DNA from: Jeotgalicoccus sp052093725
GTDB taxonomy: Bacteria; Bacillota; Bacilli; Staphylococcales; Salinicoccaceae
Length of the DNA stretch: 25,091 bases
Assembly (NCBI GenBank): GCA_052093725.1
Contig: JBQDHL010000017.1
Span: 1-25,091, forward strand
Direction: 5' to 3'
Each line of letters starts with the position of its first letter. Position 1 is the first letter of the stretch. A program made the position numbers and the translations under genes. Under the pieces are notes generated by a model. It searched no databases. It saw only the letters and a program-made list of their open reading frames with translations, and was not told where the DNA came from. Shown one piece after another: positions 24,290 to 25,091 of this stretch.

Positions 24290-24319
24290 TTGGTCGTTAC
24301 GACTGTAGTGTGCTAAAAT
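24290..24319 (+). promoter_or_regulatory. Promoter of the Ig-like domain gene
   Basis: TTGGTC (24290-24295), an 18-bp spacer and TAAAAT (24314-24319) preceded by an extended -10 TG (TGCTAAAAT). The start codon is 35 nt downstream. Confidence 0.55.
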
Positions 24320-24354
24320 TAAAAAAAGTATTGTGAATCCAGAGGTGTATATAA

Positions 24355-25080
24355 ATGAATGCAGAAACGCTTATAAAATTTATGATTGGTGCACTGCCGG
24401 TCGCACCAATTGTCAGTGATTTTGTAAATACTGATATTGAGGAAACTACTCAAAGTCCTAATCAGGCATATGAAAATTACAATGGTCCAACGATGAAAGA
24501 AGAGACCGACAGCCATTCCGGCAATATACCAGCAATAAAAGGTGTCAGTAATATTAACGTTCAGACTGGCAGTAAATTCGACCCGCTCGCCGGCGTTTAT
24601 GCGGTAGATAACACGGATGGAAATATTACCGGTAATATAGAAGTAACGAACAACAGTGTAAACGTAGAAACTCCAGGTACATACAGCGTAACTTATCGCG
24701 TGGAAAATTCACGCAACGGCTATTATGAACACGTACGCCAGATTACAGTATCCGATACGGCGAGCGATCCTGTGCCGCTGATACCGCCGACTGAAGAACA
24801 GCTGGGTAAAACTCAGCCTGACGAAAGCGCTTCTTCATCTGATGCCGGTAACTCTGTATCATTTAGTGGTGTCGATGATCTAACGATTAGTACCGGAGAA
24901 TCATTTGATCCGAAAGACGGTGTTCGTGCAATAGATGTGGACGGCACTGATATAAGCAATCAGCTTTATATTTCCGGGGAGGTCGATAATGAAACTCCTG
25001 GTGAATATACGATAGCTTATGCTGTCTTTGACGGTTTCGGTGATCCGTTTTCTGCAGCACGTACGGTAACAGTTGAATAG
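24355..25080 (+). CDS. Protein with two DUF5011-type Ig-like domains
   Basis: A 241-residue acidic protein. GAGGTG lies 7 nt before the ATG, and a TAA directly precedes the start codon, so the N-terminus cannot be longer. Two homologous beta-rich domains, about 60-133 and 168-240, share the pattern G-x-x-F-D-P-x-x-G-V-x-A-x-D-x-D-G, then V-x-x-E-T-P-G-x-Y-x-(V/I)-x-Y-x-V. This is typical of DUF5011/Ig-like domains of Gram-positive surface proteins. A Pro/Ser-rich linker joins them. The only hydrophobic stretch is short (IKFMIGALPVAPIV, 7-20), and no LPXTG or lipobox is present. Function and location are unknown. Confidence 0.8.
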   Translation: MNAETLIKFMIGALPVAPIVSDFVNTDIEETTQSPNQAYENYNGPTMKEETDSHSGNIPAIKGVSNINVQTGSKFDPLAGVYAVDNTDGNITGNIEVTNNSVNVETPGTYSVTYRVENSRNGYYEHVRQITVSDTASDPVPLIPPTEEQLGKTQPDESASSSDAGNSVSFSGVDDLTISTGESFDPKDGVRAIDVDGTDISNQLYISGEVDNETPGEYTIAYAVFDGFGDPFSAARTVTVE

Positions 25081-25091
25081 AAATTAAATAA

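Overview
The window looks like a chromosomal housekeeping segment from a low-GC Firmicute of the family Staphylococcaceae, probably not Staphylococcus itself; a Jeotgalicoccus-like genus is my best guess. Protein sequences of pdhABCD, def, rpoY, rnjA, cydAB, ptsHI, hutG and folD read as close relatives of the S. aureus proteins. The order pdh - def - rpoY/rnjA - ktrC - cydBA - ptsIH - membrane protein - purD - folD follows the S. aureus chromosome as I remember it. Several S. aureus blocks are missing at the expected places: potABCD beyond pdhD, the ECF-type transporter genes beside purD, and purEKCSQLFMNH between folD and purD. I see no insertion sequences, prophage, CRISPR, rRNA or tRNA. No gene-free stretch exceeds 300 bases; the longest is about 250 bases, between purD and the membrane gene at 19407-20654.

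Layout. 1-6430 (minus strand): a DUF4064-like membrane protein with a long charged tail, a UPF0223 protein, and the pyruvate dehydrogenase operon pdhABCD, with two unusual palindromes upstream of pdhA. 6430-8330: a YkyA-like lipoprotein (minus), peptide deformylase (plus), a 90-residue unknown protein (minus), and a 31-residue strongly cationic peptide gene with its own promoter, RBS and terminator that the usual gene-length cut-offs would miss. 8330-11240 (plus): rpoY-rnjA, overlapping as TAATG, then a formamidase/acetamidase-family gene. 11340-15870 (minus): ktrC, cydB, cydA and a UMF1-type MFS transporter. 15946-20655 (minus): ptsI, ptsH, a DUF697-like protein, hutG, and a polytopic membrane protein that may be the LTA-stability factor AuxA. 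20900-23200: purD (minus) diverging from folD (plus). 23299-25080: a CaCA cation exchanger gene interrupted by one in-frame TAG, diverging from a protein with two Ig-like DUF5011-type domains.

The genes serve central carbon entry (PTS EI/HPr, pyruvate dehydrogenase), low-oxygen respiration (cytochrome bd), potassium homeostasis (KtrC), RNA turnover (RNase J1 with RNAP epsilon), N-terminal protein processing (Def) and one-carbon metabolism (FolD). HutG releases formamide and the FmdA/AmdA-family enzyme could hydrolyse it, so two unlinked genes here may form one short pathway. No clear new multi-gene system such as a defence island or biosynthetic cluster is visible. The best leads are the cationic peptide gene, the pdhA palindromes, the orphan divergent purD, the split exchanger, and the AuxA/AuxB candidates.
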